Shown piece by piece: positions 8,762 through 17,101 of a stretch of 43,485 bases of DNA. The DNA comes from Betaproteobacteria bacterium (GTDB lineage Bacteria > Pseudomonadota > Gammaproteobacteria > Burkholderiales > Nitrosomonadaceae), in NCBI GenBank assembly GCA_004356775.1, contig SMXG01000133.1, positions 1 through 43,485 of the forward strand, given 5' to 3'. Made by a program: the position numbers and the translations under genes. The notes below the pieces were generated by a model. That model saw only the letters and a list, made by a program, of their open reading frames with translations. It ran no database searches and was not told the origin of the DNA. How positions within the stretch are numbered: position 1 is the first letter of the stretch; every line of letters begins with the position of its first letter.

Positions 8762-9181
8762 ATGAATATGCGCCAAAAACGACGCTTGATGAACGAGATC
8801 AATGTTGTGCCGTATATAGACGTAATGCTGGTGTTGTTGATAATTTTTATGATTACAGCACCGCTTATCAATTCCGGCCAAATTGAATTACCCCAGATCG
8901 GCAAATCTTTGAAGCCAGCGATTGCACCCCTGCAAGTGATTATTAAGGCTGATAGTAGTATTACACTACGCGACCTTGCTAAGACGGGTATTGAACAAAA
9001 AGTCAATCGTGCTCAACTGGTTGAGGCGATCAAGCAAAAACAGGCGAGAAATATTGATCAACCTGTGGTGATTGCTGCCGATAAGAGTGTACGTTACGAA
9101 GAAGTAATTAAAGTGATGGATATTTTACAAGAACAGAAGGTTGGGAAAGTCGGGCTGTTGGCTACACAAAAAAAGAAGTAA
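8762..9181 (+). CDS. tolR: Tol-Pal system protein TolR
   Basis: ExbD-family partner of TolQ, 139 residues, with one inner-membrane helix and a periplasmic domain. The N-terminal MNEINVVPYIDVMLVLLIIF (residues 10-29) carries the conserved membrane Asp (in YIDVMLVLLIIFM) that conducts protons. The periplasmic part ends in VIAADKSVRYEEVIKVMDIL, typical of TolR/ExbD. A GGACAGG stretch 4-10 nt upstream of the ATG acts as ribosome site. It lies 24 nt after tolQ. Confidence 0.95.
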   Translation: MNMRQKRRLMNEINVVPYIDVMLVLLIIFMITAPLINSGQIELPQIGKSLKPAIAPLQVIIKADSSITLRDLAKTGIEQKVNRAQLVEAIKQKQARNIDQPVVIAADKSVRYEEVIKVMDILQEQKVGKVGLLATQKKK

Positions 9182-9193
9182 TACGAACAAACG

Positions 9194-9940
9194 ATGAGCG
9201 TAATGGCATCGCTAGATTCTGAATACCTTAATCAGAGACTGTTGCTGGCAGGAGTGCTGGCGTTATTAGTACATTTGGCTTTTTTTATTTTTATGACTTT
9301 TGGACTCAGTTGGAAAACTTATCCGCCGGCAGGCGTGGTAGTGGATTTGTGGAGCGAACTACCTCAACCGGCACTACGGCCGAAGCCAATTCAGCCGCCG
9401 AGAAAAATAAAGCCCTTGCCCCTGAAGACGGAAAAGACGCCAGCACTTATTAAGCCGAAGCCAGCACTCATTAAGCCGGATATTGTAATTAAAAAAGAAA
9501 AAATTAAAAAACCTAAGCCAGTTGAAAAAAAACAACAGACGGATAGAAAGCAAAAAGAGAGAATAGCTGCCGAAGTGGATCGGCTTCAGAAAAAACAACA
9601 GGAAGAAGAGAAAAAGCTCCAAGAAAAGGAGGCGGGAGCACAAGCCACGTTTAAGCACCAATTGATAGATGAATACAAGGCAAAAATTTTGGCAAAGATC
9701 AAAAGCCGCATTGTTATGCCTCCTGATTTACCACATGATCCAGTGGCAGAGTTCGATGTTACACTACTTCCTGGTGGAGAAATTCTTGATGTGAAGATGC
9801 GAAAGAGCAGTGGATATATTGCCTTTGATAGAGCCGTGGAGCGTGCAATCGTTTTGTCCAGGCCACTGCCGCTGCCACCCGACCCTAGGCTATTCCCGAG
9901 TTTTCGAAATTTGAGTCTTAAGGTACATTACCTCGAATGA
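9194..9940 (+). CDS. tolA: Cell envelope integrity protein TolA
   Basis: TonB-like periplasm-spanning energy transducer of the Tol-Pal system, 248 residues. One inner-membrane helix lies at about 16-38. A Pro/Lys-rich linker follows (about 55-110, including a duplicated PALIKPK/PALIKPD unit). A charged, coiled-coil helical stretch rich in KQQEEEKKLQEKE comes next (about 110-155). The globular C-terminal domain (about 160-248) contains RIVMPPDLP, AEFDVTLLPGGEILDV and FDRAVERAI, matching TolA domain III. It is shorter than E. coli TolA because the helical linker is short. The stop overlaps tolB by 4 nt. Confidence 0.92.
   Translation: MSVMASLDSEYLNQRLLLAGVLALLVHLAFFIFMTFGLSWKTYPPAGVVVDLWSELPQPALRPKPIQPPRKIKPLPLKTEKTPALIKPKPALIKPDIVIKKEKIKKPKPVEKKQQTDRKQKERIAAEVDRLQKKQQEEEKKLQEKEAGAQATFKHQLIDEYKAKILAKIKSRIVMPPDLPHDPVAEFDVTLLPGGEILDVKMRKSSGYIAFDRAVERAIVLSRPLPLPPDPRLFPSFRNLSLKVHYLE
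9439..9480 (+). repeat. 21-bp tandem duplication inside tolA
   Basis: Two adjacent 21-bp units (9439-9459 and 9460-9480) differ at two bases and encode PALIKPK then PALIKPD in the proline-rich linker. The repeat keeps the reading frame, so copy-number change would only lengthen or shorten the linker. Confidence 0.85.
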
Positions 9941-11298
9941 CCAGTAAAATTTATCGTTTTAATGTGTTTTTTTCGAGAATTGGCTCTATGCAGATTTGTT
10001 TACGCCGATTTTCCTGCTGTACGTTTGTCGTATTCCTGTGTTTGGTCGGCACTCCACTCCATGCTGCCCTCAACATCGAAATTTTCGGTGGCGGCGCTAC
10101 GCAAATTCCTATTGCTATTGTTCCATTTGCAGACGAAGAAAAACTTAAGCAAAACGTATCTGCAGTTGTAGCGGCTGATTTGCACCGTAGCGGTCTTTTC
10201 AGACTAGTTGATTCCAGTGGACTTGTGCCTCATGATCCCAGAGAAATTGTTTATCCTAACTGGCAAATTCTTGGTGCCGATGTGCTAGTCATCGGCAGCA
10301 CTAGGATGTTACCCAATGGGCGGGTGGAAGTGCGATATAGCCTGGTGGATGTAGCAAGGCAGGAACTGTTGATCAGCGATATTGAGAATGTTTCCGTGAA
10401 GTATTTACGCGCTGCTGCCCATCGAATAGCGGATAATATTTATGAAAAGCTAACTGGAGATGTAGGTGTTTTCAGTACTCGTATTGCTTATGTAGTGAAA
10501 CAGGGGGAAAAATACGCGTTGCAAGTGGCAGATGCGGATGGTTTTAATGCTCGGACGGCGATTGAATATACAGAACCAATTATTTCACTTGCATGGTCGC
10601 CAGATGGCACGCAGATAGCCTATGTGTCATTTGAGAATAAAAAGCCGGTGGTTCACATACAAACTTTGACAACCGGAGCGCGCAAGGCCATAGCCAAATT
10701 TAAGGGGAGCAACAGTGCCCCAGCGTGGTCACCCGACGGCAAAAAACTTGCGGTAGTGCTGAGCATACGAGGTGGCTCGCAAATATTTTTGATAAACTCT
10801 AATGGTAGCGGCTTGCGAAGGTTTAGCAAGAGTTATGGAATTGACACTGAGCCAAACTTTTCACCCGATGGGCAGTCGATTATTTTTACCTCTGACCGGG
10901 GAGGTAGCCCACAAATTTATCGTATGCCTGTAACGGGAGGTGCATCCGGAGTAGCTGAACGTCTCACCTTCGATGGCAACTACAATGTCAGTCCACATTA
11001 CCGTCACGATGGTAAGAGTTTCACTTTTATTCATCGTAATGGAACGAAATTCAATGTGGCCGTGCTGGATCTGGAAACCCGCCAAGTGCAACTGCTGACA
11101 GATTCACAATTCGACGAATCTCCTAGTTTTGCCCCGAACGGCAAGATAATCCTGTATGCGACCGAAATTAGGGGACGTGGTATATTAGCTGCCGTATCAA
11201 GCGATGGCAGAACAAGACAGCGATTATCAACTCAGGAAGGAGACATAAGGGAGCCAGCATGGGGGCCTTTACCAAAGTTGCATTCAAAGTTGCATTAA
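9937..11298 (+). CDS. tolB: Tol-Pal system beta-propeller protein TolB
   Basis: Periplasmic protein that binds Pal and is displaced by TolA. From 9937 the product is 453 residues. The export signal looks cleaner from the ATG at 9988 (MQICLRRFSCCTFVVFLCLVG, cleavage likely after LHA before ALNIEIFGGG), so that inner start may be the one used. The N-terminal domain (AIVPFADEEKLKQNVSAVVA) is followed by WD40-like beta-propeller repeats with recurrent SPDG motifs (AWSPDGTQIAYVS, AWSPDGKKLAVV, NFSPDGQSIIFTSDRGGSPQIY). The first ATG overlaps the tolA stop by 4 nt. Confidence 0.94.
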   Translation: MTSKIYRFNVFFSRIGSMQICLRRFSCCTFVVFLCLVGTPLHAALNIEIFGGGATQIPIAIVPFADEEKLKQNVSAVVAADLHRSGLFRLVDSSGLVPHDPREIVYPNWQILGADVLVIGSTRMLPNGRVEVRYSLVDVARQELLISDIENVSVKYLRAAAHRIADNIYEKLTGDVGVFSTRIAYVVKQGEKYALQVADADGFNARTAIEYTEPIISLAWSPDGTQIAYVSFENKKPVVHIQTLTTGARKAIAKFKGSNSAPAWSPDGKKLAVVLSIRGGSQIFLINSNGSGLRRFSKSYGIDTEPNFSPDGQSIIFTSDRGGSPQIYRMPVTGGASGVAERLTFDGNYNVSPHYRHDGKSFTFIHRNGTKFNVAVLDLETRQVQLLTDSQFDESPSFAPNGKIILYATEIRGRGILAAVSSDGRTRQRLSTQEGDIREPAWGPLPKLHSKLH

Positions 11299-11344
11299 TT
11301 CCGACTTCGTTCGGCAATTCAGATTAATTTATAAGGAGGAAATC

Positions 11345-11848
11345 ATGAATAGAATTTTAAGTGTAGTTCTGGTTATTTTGTTGTCGGCGTGTGCTAGCGA
11401 AACTACCAAGCCTACTGATGAAGCAGGATATCAACCTGAAGATGCAAGTCTTAGCGCGGAAGATAAGGCTGGCGGTCCCACCCTTAACCCACTTACTGAT
11501 CCAGCCAATATACTGTCCAAACGTAGTGTGTATTTTGATTTTGATAAATACCTAGTAAAGGATGAATATAAATCCATGGTGTTGTCTCACGCCCGGTATT
11601 TGCGTGAACACTCTAATGCTAGCGTGCGTCTGGAGGGTAGCGCTGACGAGCGTGGTAGTCGAGAATACAATCTTGCGCTAGGCCAGCGTCGTGCCGACAG
11701 CGTAAAGAGAGTAATGACCCTGTCGGGCACTAAAGAAAACCAAATCGAGTCTATTAGCTTAGGAGAGGAAAAGCCACGTGCTGTCGGTCATAACGAGGCC
11801 TCGTGGGCTGAGAATCGCCGTGCAGATATTCGCTATCAGGGCGAGTAA
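11345..11848 (+). CDS. pal: Peptidoglycan-associated lipoprotein Pal
   Basis: Outer-membrane lipoprotein that anchors the membrane to peptidoglycan and is the target of TolA/TolB. The protein has 167 residues. The lipobox LLSAC places the lipidated Cys at residue 16. The OmpA-like domain (about 60-167) contains VYFDFDKYLV, LEGSADERGSREYNLALGQRRADSV and the ENRRADI C-terminus. A strong AAGGAGG site lies 6 nt before the ATG, the best ribosome site in the Tol cluster and consistent with abundant Pal. A short CCGA/TCGG dyad lies in the 46-bp gap after tolB. Confidence 0.96.
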   Translation: MNRILSVVLVILLSACASETTKPTDEAGYQPEDASLSAEDKAGGPTLNPLTDPANILSKRSVYFDFDKYLVKDEYKSMVLSHARYLREHSNASVRLEGSADERGSREYNLALGQRRADSVKRVMTLSGTKENQIESISLGEEKPRAVGHNEASWAENRRADIRYQGE

Positions 11849-11850
11849 AT

Positions 11851-12657
11851 ATGTGTTTGCGCGTCCTCTTGTTATTGGCAGTGTTGGTCGGTTGTAATTC
11901 GAGTTACGCCGCACTGTTTGATGACAAGGGCGCGCGACAGCAGATTGTTACGCAACAGAAACAAATTGATGAGTTACGTAAACAAGGGAAGGTGCTAGAA
12001 ACACACATCACCAAGCTGGAAGAGACAAATAATCAGGCGCTTGTGAGGCTCCATAACCAGATCGAGGAGTTAAAGATTGCCCTCAATAATCTGAATGGGC
12101 AGATTGAGGTGCTGACCAACGAAATTGGGTTGTCGCAAAATAGGCAGAAGGATTTTTACATTGATCTTGATAGTCGGCTAAGACGAATCGAACAGCTTGG
12201 CGCATCTGCTGATCCGGAATTGAATGCGAAGCCTTCATCTGCTACAGGAGGTTTACCAACTAAAAATGTTACGGTGGGGGCGGCTGATGAGAGTCGTGAT
12301 TATGAGGCCGCTTTCGATCTGTTCAAGATCGGCAAATACCAGGACGCGATTTCTAAGTTCAAAGGATTTATCAAGAGTCATCCTGAATCTAAACTTATAC
12401 CCAGTGCTCACTACTGGATTGGTAATTCTTATTATGCCTTGCGTGACTTCAACAGCGCCATTGATGCGCAGCGAGAATTGATCAAAGCTTTTCCAGATAG
12501 TGCTAAAGTCCCCGATGCCATGCTCAACATCGCAAGTAGCCAGCAAGAAATAAATCACAGAACAGATGCAAAAGAAACCCTGAACGATTTGATCGCCCAA
12601 TATCCCATCAGTGATGCTGCAGAAAAAGCCAAGCTACGATTAGCCAACCAAAAATAA
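11851..12657 (+). CDS. cpoB: Cell division coordinator CpoB (YbgF)
   Basis: Periplasmic protein that coordinates Tol activity with peptidoglycan synthesis during constriction. The 268-residue protein has a signal peptide (LLLLAVLVGCNSSYA, cleavage likely before ALFDD). A trimerising coiled coil follows (about residues 25-115, repeated Q/E/L heptads). The C-terminal half is a TPR-like domain (YEAAFDLFKIGKYQDAISKF and HYWIGNSYYALRDFNSAI). The Cys at 15 precedes the likely cleavage site and does not form a convincing lipobox. The start is 2 nt after the pal stop. Confidence 0.92.
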   Translation: MCLRVLLLLAVLVGCNSSYAALFDDKGARQQIVTQQKQIDELRKQGKVLETHITKLEETNNQALVRLHNQIEELKIALNNLNGQIEVLTNEIGLSQNRQKDFYIDLDSRLRRIEQLGASADPELNAKPSSATGGLPTKNVTVGAADESRDYEAAFDLFKIGKYQDAISKFKGFIKSHPESKLIPSAHYWIGNSYYALRDFNSAIDAQRELIKAFPDSAKVPDAMLNIASSQQEINHRTDAKETLNDLIAQYPISDAAEKAKLRLANQK

Positions 12658-12700
12658 GATAGTCTTGGCTTGTACCATTTAATGTTGGCGGTAATGCGAT

Positions 12701-13393
12701 ATGGTTCTTGCTTTTCCCTCATTGCAACACACAATTGCACAGACACCTGAAACAGGGATTTTGCGCGTCAGTGAAATATTTTTTTCCCTGCAAGGTGAAA
12801 CCAGTCGCGTAGGGTTGCCTACAATATTCGTGCGCTTGACCGGTTGTCCCTTACGTTGTAGTTACTGTGACACTGAGTATGCCTTTTATGGTGGTAAGGG
12901 CATGTCAATTTCTTCCATTCTAGAGGAAGTCTCTAGTTATGAAGCACACAATGTCACCGTCACTGGTGGTGAGCCTCTAGCGCAGAAAAAATGCCTGATA
13001 TTACTTAGGTTGTTGTGCGACGCAGGTTACTCAGTATCGCTTGAAACCAATGGTGCACAGGATGTATCTAGGGTAGATGGGCGCGTAATAAAAGTTCTAG
13101 ATGTTAAAACTCCCGGTTCAGGAGAGGCTAAGAAGAACCTCTGGACTAATCTCGAATATCTTACACACCAAGATGAACTGAAGTTTGTCCTATGTGACGA
13201 AGTGGATTACCAGTGGGCAATTGAGACCATACGTAAGCATCACCTGGATCATATTTGCTCAGTTTTGTTTTCGCCGGTTTATGGCAAACTTGATCCTGCA
13301 TTGCTCGCTTCATGGATATTACGTGATCGCTTACGTGTAAGGATGCAGATTCAACTACACAAGTTACTGTGGGGCGAGGGGCCAGGACGATGA
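12701..13393 (+). CDS. queE: 7-carboxy-7-deazaguanine synthase QueE
   Basis: Radical SAM enzyme converting 6-carboxy-tetrahydropterin to 7-carboxy-7-deazaguanine in queuosine biosynthesis. The protein has 230 residues. The iron-sulfur cluster motif is C49-x3-C53-x2-C56 (TGCPLRCSYCDTEYAF). SEIFFSLQGET near residue 24 and TVTGGEPLAQ near 90 are typical, as is the C-terminal QLHKLLWGEGPGR. The ATG at 12701 is used. A TTG at the IL-RVSE position is an alternative that would trim about 20 nonconserved residues. It pairs with queC 42 nt downstream. Confidence 0.93.
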   Translation: MVLAFPSLQHTIAQTPETGILRVSEIFFSLQGETSRVGLPTIFVRLTGCPLRCSYCDTEYAFYGGKGMSISSILEEVSSYEAHNVTVTGGEPLAQKKCLILLRLLCDAGYSVSLETNGAQDVSRVDGRVIKVLDVKTPGSGEAKKNLWTNLEYLTHQDELKFVLCDEVDYQWAIETIRKHHLDHICSVLFSPVYGKLDPALLASWILRDRLRVRMQIQLHKLLWGEGPGR

Positions 13394-13435
13394 GAAACCA
13401 GCAAGATTTACACATAAATTTTCGTTTTTGATCAT

Positions 13436-14122
13436 ATGGCAATAGCTGTGGTGCTCTTATCGGGTGGATTAGACTCTACTACCATTCTTGCTACCGCCCG
13501 TGACAAGGGGTACGAGTGTTACGCCTTGAGCGTCGATTACGGTCAACGCAATCGATCGGAACTGGTAGCGGCAGCGGATGTAGCCCGATCAATGGGAGCG
13601 TGCGAGCATCAGATCATAAATGTTGATTTGACCATGTTCGGCGGATCGGCTCTCACTGATAAATCCATCGCCGTTCCTATAGACGGAATTAAGGCTGGCA
13701 TCCCGATTACTTATGTCCCCGCGCGCAACACCATAATGTTGTCACTCGCACTGCCGTGGGCCGAGGTGCTTGGAAGCAGCGATATTTTTATCGGCGTCAA
13801 TGCGGTGGATTATTCTGGCTACCCTGATTGCCGGCCCGAATACATTTCCGCTTTTGAAAAAATGGCGAATCTAGCAACTAAGGCTACAACCCAAGACAAC
13901 AAACTAAGCATCCATGCTCCGCTTATTAACTTGTCCAAAGCAGAAATAATCCAGCAAGGGGAGTTGCTTGGTGTCGATTACAGCCTGACGGTATCTTGCT
14001 ATCAGGCGGATGAAGCTGGGCTTGCCTGTGGAAAGTGCGACTCCTGCCGATTGCGACGGGCGGGGTTCGAAGCGGCGAACGTTACTGATCCAACACGTTA
14101 CAAGTATGGGGCGATTTTATAA
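13436..14122 (+). CDS. queC: 7-cyano-7-deazaguanine synthase QueC
   Basis: ATP-dependent enzyme that converts 7-carboxy-7-deazaguanine and ammonia to preQ0, the step after QueE. The 228-residue length is typical. The PP-loop is [10 protein letters not shown] (residues 7-16). [14 protein letters not shown] and [18 protein letters not shown] form the substrate site. The zinc-binding cysteines are in the C-terminal [20 protein letters not shown] (about residues 188-207). I saw no preQ1 riboswitch before queE or queC. Confidence 0.95.
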   Translation: MAIAVVLLSGGLDSTTILATARDKGYECYALSVDYGQRNRSELVAAADVARSMGACEHQIINVDLTMFGGSALTDKSIAVPIDGIKAGIPITYVPARNTIMLSLALPWAEVLGSSDIFIGVNAVDYSGYPDCRPEYISAFEKMANLATKATTQDNKLSIHAPLINLSKAEIIQQGELLGVDYSLTVSCYQADEAGLACGKCDSCRLRRAGFEAANVTDPTRYKYGAIL

Positions 14123-14231
14123 TCTCTATTGTTAGTTATCTGAAAGCTACACAAAAATACTGTGCGATCCTCCCATTAATTTGGCAGAATATGCACCATC
14201 GGAACAATTGTTTTTTTAGAGGGGAATCGAG

Positions 14232-15575
14232 ATGAAATACCAAAGCTTTCATGAATTCTGCGCCCATATAGCCGAGCGTAATCCAGGCCAGATAGAGTTT
14301 CAACAGGCGGTTGATGAAGTCATGGAGAGCATCTGGCCCTTTATCACCAGCCACCCTCGTTATGCCGAGCACGGTCTTCTGGACCGCCTCGTTGAGCCGG
14401 AGCGAACCATTATTTTCCGAGTGTGCTGGGTGGACGATCATCGCGAGGTAAAAGTTAATCGTGGTTATCGGATACAGCACAGTTCATCCATAGGCCCCTA
14501 CAAAGGGGGCACCCGTTTTCATCCTTCGGTAAATCTTTCTATTCTCAAATTTCTAGCATTCGAGCAGACTATCAAGAACTCCCTGACCACTTTACCCATG
14601 GGTGGCGGCAAGGGTGGCGCCGATTTCGACCCCAAGGGGCGGAGTCCGGGGGAAGTGATGCGTTTTTGTCAGGCGTACATAAGCGAGTTATTCCGTCATA
14701 TTGGTTCCGATACAGATGTGCCAGCTGGCGACATAGGCGTTGGTGGCCGGGAAGTGGGTTTTATGACCGGTATGATGAAGAAGTTGTCCAATCGAGCCGA
14801 TTCTGTTTTTACCGGCAAAGGGTTGAGTTTTGGAGGCTCCCTGATTCGTCCAGAAGCTACTGGTTACGGTACAGTATATTTTGTTGCGGAGATGCTCAAG
14901 CACGCTGGTCGCTCGTTAGATGGTCTACGAGTTTCTGTTTCAGGTGCAGGTAACGTAGCTCAGTATTCTATTGAAAAGGCGATGATGCTAGGTGCCAAGG
15001 TGGTAACAGTTTCCGATTCAAGCGGCACAGTGGTTGATGAGAAAGGCTTCACTACCGAGAAACTTTCAGAGCTGATGGACGTGAAGAATCATTTAAGAGG
15101 TCGAGTCAGCGACTACGCTAAGCGAGTGAAGGCCACTTTTATGCTTAATGTGCGCCCATGGCATGTTCCTGTCGATGTAGCGCTGCCTTGTGCAACTCAA
15201 AACGAGATAGATGAAAAAGATGCGGCTACCTTGATCAAAAATGGTGTGCTTTGTGTTGCTGAGGGTGCCAATATGCCTTCTACGACGGGAGCCATAAAAC
15301 TCTTCGAGAAGAGTGGGGTTCTATTTGCCCCGGGCAAGGCCAGCAACGCAGGTGGGGTGGCCACCTCTGGACTAGAAATGAGCCAGAATGCCATGCGCCT
15401 TTCTTGGCCACGGGAAGAGGTAGATGCCCGTTTACTGGAGATCATGCAAGCCATCCATAGCTCCTGTATTCAATACGGTAAGCGAAAAGACGGAAGCATT
15501 AGTTATGTTGATGGAGCAAATATAGCCGGCTTTGTCAAAGTGGCGGATGCGATGCTTGATCAGGGTGTGATCTGA
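14232..15575 (+). CDS. gdhA: Glutamate dehydrogenase, hexameric NADP-type
   Basis: Assimilatory glutamate dehydrogenase converting 2-oxoglutarate plus ammonium to glutamate. The 447-residue size and N-terminus match the hexameric bacterial GdhA class. The substrate site includes PYKGGTRFHPSVN (residues 89-101) and PMGGGKGGADFDPKG with the likely catalytic Lys127. The nucleotide-binding domain starts around VSVSGAGNVAQYSIEKAM (about residue 236). Purple GAGGGG lies about 6 nt before the ATG as ribosome site. It is probably its own unit: 109 bp separate it from queC, and it converges on the aldehyde dehydrogenase. The coenzyme choice (NADP) is inferred from family size, not proven. Confidence 0.93.
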   Translation: MKYQSFHEFCAHIAERNPGQIEFQQAVDEVMESIWPFITSHPRYAEHGLLDRLVEPERTIIFRVCWVDDHREVKVNRGYRIQHSSSIGPYKGGTRFHPSVNLSILKFLAFEQTIKNSLTTLPMGGGKGGADFDPKGRSPGEVMRFCQAYISELFRHIGSDTDVPAGDIGVGGREVGFMTGMMKKLSNRADSVFTGKGLSFGGSLIRPEATGYGTVYFVAEMLKHAGRSLDGLRVSVSGAGNVAQYSIEKAMMLGAKVVTVSDSSGTVVDEKGFTTEKLSELMDVKNHLRGRVSDYAKRVKATFMLNVRPWHVPVDVALPCATQNEIDEKDAATLIKNGVLCVAEGANMPSTTGAIKLFEKSGVLFAPGKASNAGGVATSGLEMSQNAMRLSWPREEVDARLLEIMQAIHSSCIQYGKRKDGSISYVDGANIAGFVKVADAMLDQGVI

Positions 15576-15589
15576 GTATCATTTTGCTG

Positions 15590-15647
15590 GATAACGTAAT
15601 CACTGTTATCTGCAAGGTTATCAAATAAAAGACCGATAACTTATCGG
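15590..15647. terminator. Possible bidirectional terminator with GATAAC dyads between gdhA and aldehyde dehydrogenase
   Basis: The convergent gap contains GATAAC at 15590-15595, GTTATC at 15605-15610, GTTATC at 15618-15623 and CCGATAAcTTATCGG at 15633-15647. They can pair into alternative small hairpins. The last dyad includes the stop codon of the minus-strand gene. T-rich tails are weak, so termination is only suggested. Confidence 0.35.
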
Positions 15648-17005
15648 ATCCAAACTGTCTTGGTATTAACGAATTCACGAATCCCGTGATATGATAACTC
15701 TCTACCAAAGCCGGAACTTTTAATGCCGCCAAAGGGCAGACGTGGATCAGACTTGACCATACCATTAATAAAGCTGCATCCAGCGTGAATTTTCTGTGCG
15801 ACTTTCTCCGCGTGTTCGGCATCATGGCTCCAGATGCTAGAACCAAGGCCAAAGCGTGTATCGTTGGCAATGTGAATGGCTTCTTCTTCGTTTGCCGCGT
15901 GTATTATGGTGGCCACCGGACCAAATAGTTCTTCATGATATGCTCTGGTTTGTGCCGTTACTTGATCGAGTATTGATGGTGGGTAAAATGCACCCTCACC
16001 AGTTGCCAACTCACAGCCAAGAGCCATCTGTGCACCTTGTGCAATCGAGTCAGTCACCTGCAGATGCAGTTCATTTCGTAAGTCAAGCCGTGCCATTGGA
16101 CCGATCTGAGTCGACTCGTTCATTGGGTCACCTATTATCAGCTCTGTTGTTTTCGCTTTAAACAAAGATACAAACTCATCAGCGATTTCTGCAACCGGGA
16201 TAATGCGTTTGGCCGCAATACACGATTGTCCGCAATTCTGAAACCGTGATTTTACCGAAAAGGTAGTAGCTTGTTCCAGATCAGCATCTTTTAACACAAT
16301 AAATGCATCCGACCCTCCCAGCTCCAGCACGCATTTCTTCAGGTGCTGGCCAGCATGAGCAGCGATTTTTCGCCCAGCAGCTTCGGAACCAGTGAATGTC
16401 ACAGCCTGGACGTGCGGATTAGCAATAGCATCCACCACGTCAGCTGCTTCGATCATAAGCGTTGTGAAAAGATATCGGGGAAATTCAGCATCGTAGAAAA
16501 GTTTCTCCAGTGCCAGCGCACATTGTGGCACATTGGAAGCATGTTTCAGAACACAGCCATTACCCGCCATGAGTGCGGGTGCGGAAAAACGAATAACCTG
16601 AAAGAATGGAAAGTTCCAAGGCATCACTCCCAGTACGATGCCAATGGGATCATAGGAGACATAACTTTTACTCGCATCAGTTTGGATTATTTCATCTTGC
16701 AAAAAATCTTTAGCGTGCGTCGCGTAGTATCTGCAAGTAAGGGCGCATTTTTCCACTTCAGCGCATGCCTCACGTAGCGGTTTTCCTATTTCGACAGTGA
16801 TTAGTTTGGCATATTCAGTAACGTCTTCATGTAGCAGCATAGCAGCTCTATTCATTCGCTTTGAGCGTTCGGCGAAAGCGGTTTCTCGCCAGATTTGTTG
16901 GGTGTTGTATGCTTTCTCCAAGGCTGTTGCAAGATGCTGACTGTCCCAACTGTTATAGGTCTTAACGATTTTATTAGTAGTAGGATTTAGGCTGATATAA
17001 GGCAT
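15641..17005 (-). CDS. NAD(P)-dependent aldehyde dehydrogenase, succinate-semialdehyde dehydrogenase-like
   Basis: Aldehyde dehydrogenase superfamily protein, 454 residues. The catalytic apparatus is visible: Asn131 in GVMPWNFPFFQ, Lys154 for cofactor binding, Glu228 in LELGGSDAF, and Cys262 in QNCGQSCIAAKR. The start MPYISLNPTTNKIVKTY and the C-terminal PFGGIKSSGFGRELSYHGIREFVN match the bacterial succinate-semialdehyde dehydrogenase (GabD2/Sad-like) branch, whose members often prefer NADP or act on other aldehydes. The exact substrate is not determined. The start codon lacks a Shine-Dalgarno. It converges on gdhA and is divergent from slt. Confidence 0.88.
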   Translation of the reverse strand: MPYISLNPTTNKIVKTYNSWDSQHLATALEKAYNTQQIWRETAFAERSKRMNRAAMLLHEDVTEYAKLITVEIGKPLREACAEVEKCALTCRYYATHAKDFLQDEIIQTDASKSYVSYDPIGIVLGVMPWNFPFFQVIRFSAPALMAGNGCVLKHASNVPQCALALEKLFYDAEFPRYLFTTLMIEAADVVDAIANPHVQAVTFTGSEAAGRKIAAHAGQHLKKCVLELGGSDAFIVLKDADLEQATTFSVKSRFQNCGQSCIAAKRIIPVAEIADEFVSLFKAKTTELIIGDPMNESTQIGPMARLDLRNELHLQVTDSIAQGAQMALGCELATGEGAFYPPSILDQVTAQTRAYHEELFGPVATIIHAANEEEAIHIANDTRFGLGSSIWSHDAEHAEKVAQKIHAGCSFINGMVKSDPRLPFGGIKSSGFGRELSYHGIREFVNTKTVWIR

Positions 17006-17101
17006 GATGTGTTATGCTTTGAAAAGTAAAGACATAACAGAAACTGGTAGAATTTGCCCCTCTTTCATGTTTTGCATTCCATATTCATACTATAGCAGAC
17101 C

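Noticed and set aside
12658-12700. preQ1 riboswitch upstream of queE-queC
   Set aside because: The 43-bp gap has neither the hairpin nor the A-rich tail of preQ1 aptamers.
14123-14231. Possible sigma-54 promoter before gdhA (TTGGCA...TGCA)
   Set aside because: The GG to GC spacing is 8 bp rather than the required 10 bp.
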